This document shows, piece by piece, positions 1-8,853 of a DNA stretch of 20,781 bases (position 1 is its first letter; every line of letters starts with the position of its first letter). Source of the stretch: Porphyra umbilicalis (Eukaryota > Rhodophyta > Bangiophyceae > Bangiales > Bangiaceae); contig KV919342.1 of NCBI GenBank assembly GCA_002049455.2, positions 1-20,781 on the forward strand. The letters run 5' to 3'. The translations under genes were made by a program, and so were the position numbers. The notes under the pieces are model-generated. The model ran no database searches. It saw only the letters and a list, made by a program, of their open reading frames with translations, and was not told the origin of the DNA.

Positions 1-362
1 GGCACCCACGTGCATGTAATGGATCTCGGCGTTGTTCATGTTCATTTGACAAGGCAACCACTTACGCCATGTCGCACTTTGCAAGAACTGACATGGGATT
101 CGTACGTCCAAAGGGGGACGACTTTGTGAAGCTGTCTGTGCATCGTCGAGGACGGTGCGTCGTGGCCACCAGCGGGCTTTGCGGCGGGCGGCCGCCGCCG
201 GCACGACGCCCGCCGCGCGACTGCCCGACGCAACCCCGTGGTCCGTGTCGCTGCTGCCAGACGCTGCCGTCCTTTGCTCCTCCCTCCCCGCTTTTTTTTT
301 CATCCTCTTGCCTTGTGACCCTCCCTCCCCCCTTGCGCTGTGCTCGTTTCCTGCCGGCGGCA
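1..362. other. Upstream region of the BAG-like gene, no separate gene seen
   Basis: The first 130 bases have ordinary composition; the rest becomes strongly GC-rich. A C/T-rich tract at about 262-345, including a run of ten T, sits directly before the proposed start at 363 and looks like a 5' leader or core promoter. The frame of the downstream exon is open back to an ATG at 69. The stretch between 69 and 363 encodes a Cys/Pro/Arg-rich peptide with no recognisable domain, so I treat it as untranslated. Confidence 0.4.
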
Positions 363-1237
363 ATGGCGACGTCGGCTGCAGCAGACGCGGCAGAGGCGAC
401 CCTCCGGTCCCTCGCCGAAGACCTGACCGCCCTGGAAGCAGAGGTGGCGCCGCTGCGGACAGCCGCCAAGTCGGGAGGGGTGGGGGATGAGAAGGAATTC
501 CGTGCCCAGTGTTCCATCCTGTCGGAGCGGTTGACCCAATTCATCATCCGGATTGACTCTGTCGAGGTGCGTTGGCGGTGTGGGCTGTCGAGGGCGGGGG
601 TGCCGCCGCCCGTGGGACGTGGGCGGGCCGCTGCGCTGCTGGTGGGCAGAGGGAGCTTTGTGTACAAACGAGGGGGGTGGGATGGTGCCTTCCGGCTGTC
701 GCTGCATGGCGGGATGCGTGTTGTGTTGGTGCTAGCCGACCGATGTGCCGTCGCCAGGCTAGCCCGCTCTCTCCTCGATGCATTTGGCCTAGGCTTCCGT
801 GCATCTATGCATCCTCTAGTGGTCACAACTGGTGCTGAGAGTGGTGCGTCCATCTAACCTCTTTGCTGGGATGTCCCGCCGCTCCTTGTGCCTCACGGTG
901 TCGTTGGCTGCTTTCTATTTGCGCGCCTCTGCACACCTTGCCCTCCTGACACTTGCCCTCCTTTTCTTACTGTTGCGCCCGCCATCCTTTTGGCCGGCCC
1001 CCGCCACCACTCCCTTCCCCCCCACACCGGCGGGTGCCATAGATGTCCCGCGAAGCGGTCGCCGCTGCGATGAGAGCCGGCGACCGCGCCCTCGCCACGC
1101 GCGTGGCCGCCCTCCTCACCCGTCGCAAGCGCATCATCTGGCGGGCCAATGGCCTCGGCGACGTCCTCGACGCGTTGGCGCAGGGCAAGCCGCTGCCGCA
1201 ACCGGCGGCCGCGGCGCCGCCGCCGTCGGCGTCATGA
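363..1237 (+). CDS. BAG-domain-like small co-chaperone, two exons
   Basis: The proposed model joins 363-566 and 1043-1237, giving 132 residues. The first exon ends GTCGAG before GTGCGT, the second starts after a C/T-rich stretch and CATAG, and the join is phase 0. Residues about 10-120 resemble a BAG domain, the three-helix bundle that binds the Hsp70 ATPase domain and promotes nucleotide release. Helix one is Ala/Leu/Glu-rich. Helix two carries LSERLTQFIIRIDSVE, matching the family pattern of leucines ending in an I-D-x-V/I-E turn. Helix three carries RRKRIIWRANGLGDVLDAL, matching the basic start and final L-D-x-L. A Pro/Ala tail follows. No ubiquitin-like or calmodulin-binding IQ region is visible, so it would be a minimal BAG protein. 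The start at 363 was chosen for its AATGGCG context after the pyrimidine tract. The BAG call comes from sequence pattern alone; another small helical protein remains possible. Confidence 0.5.
567..1042 (+). other. Predicted intron of the BAG-like gene
   Basis: This 476-base intron starts GTGCGT and ends CATAG, with a C/T-rich stretch from about 930 to 1035. Branch-like sites are CTGAC near 948 and CTAAC near 856. The frame continues open past the donor, but the peptide there loses the helical pattern. The exon 3' of the acceptor restores it. Confidence 0.5.
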
Positions 1238-1868
1238 CGCACGGGTGGCGCTGCCGCGGATGGTGGCGGTTGGGGTAGGGCAGTACGGGTGGGGAGCTGG
1301 GTGTCCCACGTCGGCACGCCCCCAATACAAGCAGCGATCGTAAAGACGGTGGCGCGGCCGGGTCGGCAAAGGGGCGCTAGGCGCTCCGAGCTGCGGCTGC
1401 CGCGCGCCTGCGCTCCTCTGGGCATCCATCCAAGTTGGTCCTTTGGCGGCGGGCCGTCGTCCCGACTCGGTGTGCTGTTCCTTGCTTGCGTCGCCGGCGT
1501 CGGTGCGGCTCTTGCGCCGCTCGTACCCTCGCGGACGCACCGCCACATCAGGCTGCGGCCGGTCGGTTGGACGTACGACGGGCTGTGTCGCCGCCTTCCG
1601 CTGGTGCGGCGTCTTGTGCGTCACTGGGCTCCGCCGACACTCACCGTCGACGGCGCGCTGCGGTGTCGCCGCGTTGTGGCACCTGGGGCCGAAGGGCGGA
1701 CGCCCGGCCGCTTTGTACCCATTCTTTGGCAGTGGACGTGGGGGGGAGGAGGACCCGACACGTGCATGAGAATGCTTGCAAACCACGTCGCTCGCCAAGA
1801 GGAGCAGACCCGGCACAGAAACAGTGTACAGCCTCCCAACAAGAAATATATAGCGGCGCGCGCCTCCC
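1238..1868. other. Convergent intergenic spacer
   Basis: These 631 bases separate the 3' ends of the BAG-like gene (+) and the phosphatase (-). The spacer is GC-rich with one AT-rich patch, AAGAAATATATAG, near 1841. That patch could serve in 3' end formation for either gene. All frames give Arg/Pro/Ala-rich peptides with no domain, and I see no gene here. Confidence 0.5.
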
Positions 1869-3566
1869 CTACTGTCGTAGCTTATCCCGCAACGCGTGTT
1901 GTTCCGCCAACCCAAACCCAATCGCCGTGAGATACTCTGGGACGGACCCGTGGCGCGCCCGGATGTAGGCAAACGTGTCGGCCATGACACTCGCCGGGGA
2001 GGCCATCCATTCCTCCAAGCCGAGGCCGACGAGCCCCAACCGCTCCGCGTACCACGCCTGCGCCGGCCCCCCGCCCAGGTACGTCTCCTCCGAGCGCGCA
2101 TAGTCGGCGGCAATGGCCGCCTCGTCCACCCCCGCCACCGCCAGCAGCAGCGCGGAAATCAACCCCGTCCGGTCCTTGCCGGCCGTGCAAAAGATGAGTA
2201 CCGGCAGGTGGGCGGCGAGGACGACGCGCAGGGCGGCGGCAACGCCCTCCCCGCCATCGTCGACGAGGATTTTGTTGAGGCCGAGCAAGCCGCGGCCGTC
2301 CATCTCTGACACAATCCGCTCGCGACCGCCACTCATCTTGACCGCCGCGCGGGCCATGCACGACACCTTGTCCCTCCGCCCAAAGGGCCGCACCAGCGCC
2401 CGCCCAATCTTCCACGACGCCATGAGCGGGACGGCCACCCACACCGCCGACGAAACGGCGGGGACGCCCGTTGCATCCACCGCGCCCGCAGCCGACAGCT
2501 CCGTGTCGGTCGACACGCCCGACGAGGAGGAGCCGCCGCCCGTGTTTGCAGAAAAGCCGCCCCCCGCCGAACCGAGCCGGTGCTGCTCCGCCGCCGCCGC
2601 CACCGCCGCCGCCGCGTCCGCGTCCGCGACGCCGCCATCCGCCGCCGCGTCGGCGGGTAGCACGTTCGCCCCCCCGGTGGGGTCGGTCGACGGCTGCACC
2701 GCCGCCGCCGCGGCATTGGCGGCAAGCGCTTCGGCCGAGCGCCCCTTTCCACTCTGCGCATCATCGGCCGCGCACGCGGCGGCCGTGGTGGCCAGCACCT
2801 TTTGTTTCCGCCGCCGCCCCCGCGCGGAGCGCATGTCGAGGTAGACCGACCCCGGGAGGGGCTTGCGGAGCCGCCGGGGGAGGTAGGGCACGACCGCCTC
2901 CTCGCCCGTCGTCGAGACGGGCGCGGGCCCACCGCCGCGGCCGCTACCAGCCGCCGTCTCGGTCGCCTCAGCCACCGCCACCGCCTCGCGGCGCTCCTCG
3001 GTGCGCTCCTCCTCGGTGCGGAGGTCAACAAAGGTGGCAATGCTGGCCAGCGCCGAGGTGTCATCTTGCAGCCGCGGCGCGGCGCCGCGGAAAAAGTGGC
3101 CGGGCACGACGCCCGACGCGTCGGCAGTAACCGACGCCAAGTCCCGCCCATTGACGAGGAGGCGGGGGATGTCCACGGCGGCGGCGGCTGCCGCGGCCGC
3201 CGCCCCCGACGGCGGCCGCGAGGCGCCATTGACGGGCGGCCGCCCCGGGCCGCGGCGGCGGCGGCTGGCGGCCGCCCTTGGGCTCTCCAGGTCGATGGCG
3301 CTCAAGCTCGACAACGCCTCCCCGTCGGCCGCCGACGACGCGGGGCTGCTGCGGCTGCTGCGGCTCATGGCCGACGCCACGCGGTGGCGGCGGGCACGGA
3401 AGCGCGCGCGCAGCTGGTGGCTCTTACGGAGGGAGAGGGAGCGGAGGTCCCCAACGGCGGGCGCCACGTCGATGCTCGCGGTACTCACAGCCGGGTCCAT
3501 GTCGGCGCTAGACGCGTCGGCCGTGACCGACCCGGCCGAGGAGGTGGAGGACACGACCGGGACCAT
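1869..3566 (-). CDS. CX5R protein phosphatase, Y_phosphatase3-type
   Basis: This intronless 565-residue ORF starts at an ATG. The N-terminal 130 residues are Ser/Ala/Arg-rich and low in complexity. Residues about 140-186 match the opening of the tyrosine/serine phosphatase family (Pfam Y_phosphatase3 type): GRDLASV, then VVPGHFFRGAAP, then TFVDLRTEEER. The catalytic loop is at residues 460-468, CTAGKDRTG, with nucleophile Cys460 and phosphate-binding Arg466; Asp465 is in the usual K-D-R position. The last 95 residues carry AIAADYARSEETYL and the EYLTAIGFG helix typical of the family's C-terminus. Two things are odd. About 200 residues of Ala/Gly/Ser-rich sequence separate the DLR element from the catalytic half, where related proteins are compact. 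Phe459 precedes the catalytic Cys where His is usual. It probably removes phosphate from phosphotyrosine or phosphoinositide; the substrate cannot be told. There is no signal peptide or membrane segment. Confidence 0.8.
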   Translation of the reverse strand: MVPVVSSTSSAGSVTADASSADMDPAVSTASIDVAPAVGDLRSLSLRKSHQLRARFRARRHRVASAMSRSSRSSPASSAADGEALSSLSAIDLESPRAAASRRRRGPGRPPVNGASRPPSGAAAAAAAAAVDIPRLLVNGRDLASVTADASGVVPGHFFRGAAPRLQDDTSALASIATFVDLRTEEERTEERREAVAVAEATETAAGSGRGGGPAPVSTTGEEAVVPYLPRRLRKPLPGSVYLDMRSARGRRRKQKVLATTAAACAADDAQSGKGRSAEALAANAAAAAVQPSTDPTGGANVLPADAAADGGVADADAAAAVAAAAEQHRLGSAGGGFSANTGGGSSSSGVSTDTELSAAGAVDATGVPAVSSAVWVAVPLMASWKIGRALVRPFGRRDKVSCMARAAVKMSGGRERIVSEMDGRGLLGLNKILVDDGGEGVAAALRVVLAAHLPVLIFCTAGKDRTGLISALLLAVAGVDEAAIAADYARSEETYLGGGPAQAWYAERLGLVGLGLEEWMASPASVMADTFAYIRARHGSVPEYLTAIGFGLAEQHALRDKLRQ

Positions 3567-5071
3567 TGATACAGCGGGCCAAGCGCGGCTGCGGGGTGGG
3601 GCGGGTGGGAAAGAAACCAGCTGCCAGGAGCTTACGGGTCGGTTGCGGGATGCCGAGCGGGGGCGGAGGGTTTCGGCGGAGAGTGGGGACGCGCGGCTGT
3701 GACAGTGTGGGGATGCGGGCGGGGAGGGGATGTAGGACGTGGCGACACAGCCGAGGGCAACCAGATGGCGCGTGCGGACACCTCAGCAGACAGAGGCGTC
3801 CAAAGGACACCTGACGTCGGCGTACCCAACACAGCCAGGAGTGCAGCGCCCGAGGACAGTGAAGAGCGCAGATGTGCAAGGGCAATACGGCGTGACGGGG
3901 GGCCCGGTGCTCAGCGCAAGCGACGGCAGACGGGGGCCACGGCGCGCTGCCCGGGCGCCTGCCGCCGCGACCGCCGCCGCAGAAATCGACGGGCGGGCGG
4001 GCGGGGGAGGGGACGGCGCGCCGCGTGTGGCGAGCGCGCACGGGCAGCGGCGGCCTCGACGGGGTCAGGCGGTGCCGACCCCTGCGGGCGCGGCCACGCG
4101 GCGGGTGCGGGCGCGGCGCAGAAACCGCACGGGGCCGCGGCCAGCAATGGCCCCCCCCCGCCTCGCCACGCCACCGCGTGTGTGGCGCGCGTGGGCACAC
4201 CGTGGCGGCGGCCTGCTCGAGGCGTGACGCACCCCCCCGCCGCTGGGGGTGGTGCTTGTTGTTGGTTGCAAACCGAGCGACCACACGCAGTGATTTTGGA
4301 GGGCACGTGCCCCGTCGAGGATCACTGTGGTTGGATGGACCTTCCATCCACTCTGAGGGCGCCTCTCGCCCGTGTGTCCCATGACAGTCATTCTGCAGGT
4401 CTGTCGCTGGGGGGTGCCCCGCCAAGTGATGATTCGGTGCAATTCAGGCATGCCTGTACCAAAACCCCCCAAGCTCCATACGTTTGGGATGGCGAGATTC
4501 ACACGTAGTCCTCTGCAGGCTCGTCCGACACGAGTCACCTGCAGGCTCATCCTTTGTCACGTGCAACACCTCGGACGCCTCCAAAGCTCGCGAGGAGTTT
4601 CTCTGACGTCGGCCAAACAGGCACAAGCGACCGGTCCGCGCCGCTTCCCCCACGACGGTCGCGACCAGCGTGGGGGGAAGCGGTGCAGGCGCCCCACCGC
4701 CCCCGCGCACATGGGGGACCCTCCCGGCGGTGAGGTCCGTGCACGGCAACCGGCGGCGGTCCAGCGCGACGGGCGTCGTCTCCCCGCCGCTGCGAGGCCA
4801 TCGGCCGCTGCATGGGTTCTGCAGTGCGTCACGCCACGTGCGGTGCATCCCCCCCGGGCCGATCCCCCGACGCCATCCGCCGCCATTCCCCCCGCCACCC
4901 CCTGACCGCCGCCGGCGGCCAGCAATGACCGCCGTGGCGCCCCCCGCATCGCCGTCTGTGCTCCCCGTCCGTGCACGACCTGCTTTTGCTCGTCGCTGCG
5001 CTGTGCACGTTGGCGTGTGGCTATCCCACTCTCCCACCCCCCCCCCCCCCCCCAACAGCCCCCCCCCCCCC
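3567..5071. other. Intergenic region upstream of the phosphatase, no confident gene
   Basis: About 1.5 kb lies between the 5' end of the CX5R phosphatase and the 3' end of the PP2C gene, so it should contain the former's promoter. The stretch 3567-4230 is GC-rich with only Arg/Pro/Ala-rich shadow frames. The stretch 4260-4620 is closer to average composition and holds a perfect short hairpin and two near-identical CTGCAGGCTC(G/A)TC motifs around 4514 and 4541. From about 4840 the C homopolymers of the PP2C locus begin. No domain is recognisable in any frame. Confidence 0.45.
4332..4350. repeat. Perfect 8-bp inverted repeat
   Basis: TGGATGGA and TCCATCCA are separated by three bases, giving a compact hairpin in an otherwise empty spacer. 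It may be chance or a binding site for a dimeric protein. Confidence 0.5.
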
Positions 5072-6611
5072 TCACCCCCCCCCCCATTCCGCACCACAAA
5101 CGGCTTGGTCGTCCCGTCCACGGCCACCCGCCGCGGGCGCGGTCCCCCCGCGCCCCCCCCACCCCCCCCCCCCCCCCCCCCCCGCCGCGCGCGCCAACCA
5201 CCGCGCCAGCCCGCCCCGCCGCGGCGCCGGCGGCGGCACCGCCGCGCCACCCCCACCCCCACCGCCCTTGCCGATGCTGGCCGCCGAGGGGCGCCCCCCC
5301 CCCCCCGCCCCCCCCCCGGCGCCCCCCCCCCACGGGGCCGCCAAGTAGACGACCACCGCCGAAATGTCGTCGGCAACGCGCCCCCCCCCCCGCCACCGCT
5401 CCTCCGCGTCGGCGACGAGTGCGGCCGCCGCTTCGGCGGCGGAGCGCCCGCCCGCGCGCGCGGCGGTGACGGACCCCACCGCCGACGCTGGGCCCATGAC
5501 CGCCCACAGCCCGTCGGTGGCGAGGAGGAGGACCCCCCCCCGGGTGGCACCGCCACGTGCACAACGTCGGGGGTGGCAACGACGCCGACGGCGGCAATGG
5601 CCGTGTCGCCGACGGAGCGGCTCATGGCCGCGCCCGGCAGCGGGTGCCGCGGGAGGTACACGCGGAGCGGCCCCCGCGATGACGGCCGCAGCAGCCGCCC
5701 CCCCGCCGCCGTGATGCGCCGCGCCTCGGCCCGCACCGACGGCACGTGGTCGGCCGAGAGGGGCGTGGCGGTGGGGGGCCCCCCCGTGGGCGACGGCGTG
5801 CCGAGCACCGCCCGCGAGTCGCCCGCCCACGCCACGTACACGTCGGCGGGGGTGGGCACGTACGCGAGCAGCGCCGTCGTGCCGCTAAAGTGGTGGTCAA
5901 TGCCCGCCGCGGGGGCGGTGAGCGCCGCCTCGGCGGCGGGGAAGGCGGCGGCGGCGGCGGCGGCAAAGGCCGCGTGGGGGGGGCGGGGGGGGGAGGGGGG
6001 GGGGGGGGGGGGGGAAGCCCCCGCGGGCGCCCAGGGGGGGGGGGGAGGGGGGGGCGGGGGGGGACGAGCGCCCGCGCGAGCAGCGCGGGCAACACATCCC
6101 GCACGAGGCGCGACGCGGCCGCCCCCGAGTGCCCGTGCCCGTCAAAGATGCCCGCGAGGAGGGGCGTGTGCGGCGGCGCCGGGGGCGCCGGAGGCGCCGC
6201 CGCCGCCGCCGCCGCCTCTGCCGCCGCCGCTGCCGCCGCCGCCGCGCCGCCCGGGACGCGGAGGCAGGCGCCGCCGCTGCGCGGCGACGGCGGCGGCGCG
6301 GGCAGCAGGGGCGCTCCCCCCCCCCCCCCCCGCCCCCCCCCCCCCCCCCGCGAGCGCCGACGACGGGGCAAACGGGGAGAGGGCGACCCATGCGTCTTGG
6401 TTTTCCTTGCGCCGCCGCCGCCGCCGCGCGCCGCGGCCCGGCCGGAAGCCCGTCGCCGCCGCGCCGCCGACGCGGCCCGCCCACGCCACCGCCCCGCGCG
6501 CCGCCCCGTCGACGGTCGCGAGGCGGCCAACGTCATTGACGCCGACGGTGGCGGTGGCGGGGAGCCACCGCGCCATGAGCGCCGCCGTGTCCCCGTCCGT
6601 GTCGAGGGCGG

Positions 6612-6642
<31 letters not shown>

Positions 6643-7151
6643 GGCGGCGGCGGTGCCGTCGCCGGTACCGCCGCCGCCGCCGCCGCCAGTGCCGCCGCCG
6701 CCGCCGCCGCCGCCGCCCGTGGCGGCAATCGCCGGCAGCCCCGCCGCCGCGCGTGACCGCAGCGGCGGCAGTAACGCCGCGGCGGCGGCGCGCACGCCGC
6801 TGTGGCGGCGCGGGAGGAGGCGGCGGGCGGGGGCGCCCCCCCCGCCTCGGCGGCGGCGGCGGCCTTGGCGGCCGCCGCCGCCGCTGCCGCCGCCGCCGAG
6901 GCGCCGCCGCCGCTCGCCTTGCGGCCGCCGCCGAGGCCCATAAAGGAGGCGGCGCGGGGGAGGCCCGCGCCCGGCCGCCGCATGCGGCCGCCGCCGCCGG
7001 GGCGGCGGGCGGCCAACGACGGCCGCGCCGCCGGCCAGTGGGGCGTGCGCGTGCTGTCGCCCGAGGAGGAGGAGGAGGTGTCCTCCCCGTCCGTCTCCTC
7101 GTCGAGCCCGAGGGGCCCCCCCTCCCCGTCTGACGAGGCGGCCGCCCCGTC

Positions 7152-7190
<39 letters not shown>

Positions 7191-8027
7191 CGCCACCCCC
7201 GCCGCCGCGGTCGCCGACGCGGCCGCCGCGGCGGCGGCTGCCGCCGCGTCGGCGCGCCCGAGCCCCGCCGGCGTGGTGCGGCCGGCGACTTGCGCGCCGC
7301 GCACCGACGCCCAGTAGGCGGCGGCCTCGACGGCCGGGAGCGACGCTTGCGTTAGCGGCGACGAGGTGCCGCCGCCGGCGGTGGAGCCGCTGCCGCCCTC
7401 CTCCCCGTCGAGGCAGCCGCCGCCGCGGAGGGAGTCGTCAGAGATGCAGGGGGAGCCGGCGAGGCCCGTCACGTCGGCGGCGCGGAGTTTGGGGTCGTCG
7501 ATGGAGAGGCGGAGGGCGGCGGCGGCGGCGGCGGCGGCGGCCGCCGCCGTGGGGGATAACAGGGGGTCGTCGGCTGCGGGGGGGGGGGGGGGGCTGGGGC
7601 GGCAGCCGCCACCCCGACGGCGGGGGGGGCAAACGTCACGGGCGCCGTCGGCGGCGCCGCCGGCGCGGTCGGTGCCCCCACCGGCGCGGTCACCACTGGC
7701 GCCGCCACCACCGGCGCCGCCACCACTGGCGCGGCCACCACTGGCGCGGCCACCACCGGCGCGGCCACCACCGGCGCGGCGCCAGCCGCCGCGGCCGGCG
7801 GCCGAAACGGCGGGATGGCGCGCGCGAGGGCGGCCTTCCCCCCCGGCGCCCCCCCCCCCCCCCCCCCCCCAGCGCGGCGGGGGCAGCGGCGGGCCACCCC
7901 CCCCCCCCCCCACCGGCGCGTCGACGCCCAAGATGCGGTCGAGGCCGTGCTCATCCGCAAACTGCACCGACTTGCGCCGCGGCGGCGGGCGCGTCGCGCT
8001 GCTACTCCGGCGGCGGGTGGCGACCCA

Positions 8028-8059
<32 letters not shown>

Positions 8060-8521
8060 GGAAGCCCCCCGTGTCGGGCGCCGGCGGGCGGAGGGCGGGG
8101 GGGAGCACACAGTCCCCAAAGACCATCTTGCGGGGCGTGGGGGGGGGGGCCGCCCCCGCCGCTAGACGGCGGGGGGAGGGGGGGGGGGGGGGGGCGCCCC
8201 CGCCGTTGGGGGGGGGGGGGGGGGGGGGGGGGGGACCGCCCCGCGGCGGCGGCCGCCACCGCGGGGACCGCCGCCGCCGCCGCGTCGGCCGCCGACGCGG
8301 CGGCGGGGAGGGGCGCCGCCGCCGCCGACGGCGCCGTCGGCGGCGCGCCGGCGGGCGCCGGTGCCGCCGCCAGTGGCCGCGCGGCGGCGGGCGGCGGCGC
8401 CGGCGGCGCCGCCCCCCCCCCGCCCGCGTGCCACAAGGCCTTGAGCGTCGGCCCGTCGGCGGTGGGGACGCGCGGAAAAAAGCGGCGGCGCCACCCCCCC
8501 GGTCGGCGGTCGCGGGCCCCC

Positions 8522-8585
<64 letters not shown>

Positions 8586-8853
8586 CGCCGCCACCGCCCT
8601 TGTCACCGCCGCCGCTGCCGGCGCGCGCGTCGCCGCGGCCGTCGCGGCTGCGGCTGCGGGCGCGCCCGCGGCCGTCGCGGCCGTCGCGCCCCCCCCCCCG
8701 GTGAGCGTCTTGCGCGGCGGCGCGCCCGCGTCGGCGCTGACGCGCCGCGACGCGGCCGACGGGAGGACGGAGAGGAGGCTTTGGGCGCGCCGCAGCGGTT
8801 GGGGCTTGGCGGGGGGGGGGGGGGGGGGGGGGGACGACCGTAGAGGTCCCCAT
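5072..8853 (-). CDS. PP2C-type Ser/Thr phosphatase with long low-complexity N-terminus; frame broken at homopolymers
   Basis: PPM/PP2C enzymes remove phosphate from Ser/Thr using two metal ions held by Asp residues. All signature motifs occur in order on this strand: ENQDAW (about 6388-6405), GIFDGHGHSG (6120-6149), HHFSGTTALLAYV (about 5860-5900), AGDSRAVL (5802-5830), SADHVPSVRAEARRI, MSRSVGD (5605-5625), LLLATDGLW (5500-5528) and ADDISAVVVYL (about 5345-5375). The metal-binding Asp residues in DGH, TDG and DDIS are intact. The motifs lie in different frames. Shifts are needed at C16/C17 (6316-6349), at the G runs 5976-6063 and at C9 (5533-5541). The upstream low-complexity part needs more, at G/C runs near 6835, 7578, 7897, 8208, 8690 and 8811. 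The suggested start is the ATG at 8853; the suggested end is the TGA at 5072-5074. The N-terminal extension of about 700 residues is Ala/Gly/Pro-rich with charged islands. The breaks may be assembly length errors, or the gene may be decayed or slippage-prone. The C-terminal tail is uncertain. Confidence 0.7.
6605..6722. repeat. GGC array facing a GCC array (long inverted trinucleotide repeat)
   Basis: An imperfect (GGC)n block is followed, after a short interval GTGCCGTCGCCGGTACC, by an imperfect (GCC)n block. The two arrays are complementary and could fold into one GC-only stem of about 40 bp. On the PP2C coding strand they encode a Gly run followed by an Ala run. Confidence 0.75.
7681..7780. 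repeat. 15-bp minisatellite, six full units plus a partial
   Basis: The unit is C(C/T)GGCGC(G/C)G(C/T)CACCA; units start at 7681, 7696, 7711, 7726, 7741 and 7756, with ten bases of a seventh at 7771. Being a multiple of three, it adds whole codons. In the minus frame that runs through the flanking peptide IPPFRPPAAAAG it encodes repeated APVVA pentapeptides within the PP2C N-terminal extension. Confidence 0.85.
8521..8583. repeat. (CCG)n trinucleotide repeat
   Basis: About 20 uninterrupted CCG/GCC units lie here, broken only by a GTC after 8583. On the coding (minus) strand they encode a poly-Gly run in the frame that also reads GGWRRRFFPRVP just downstream. Pure CGG-type arrays of this length are typically unstable. 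Confidence 0.85.

Noticed and set aside
4670..6943. 757-residue plus-strand ORF opposite the PP2C gene
   Set aside because: It is the antisense shadow of the PP2C locus, with Pro/Arg/Ala repeats and no domain; the minus strand carries all the recognised motifs.
5622..8606. Single 994-residue minus-strand ORF
   Set aside because: It joins true coding segments with out-of-frame stretches of Arg/Pro repeats. At this GC content stops are rare, so length means little; only some parts of it belong to the PP2C reading.
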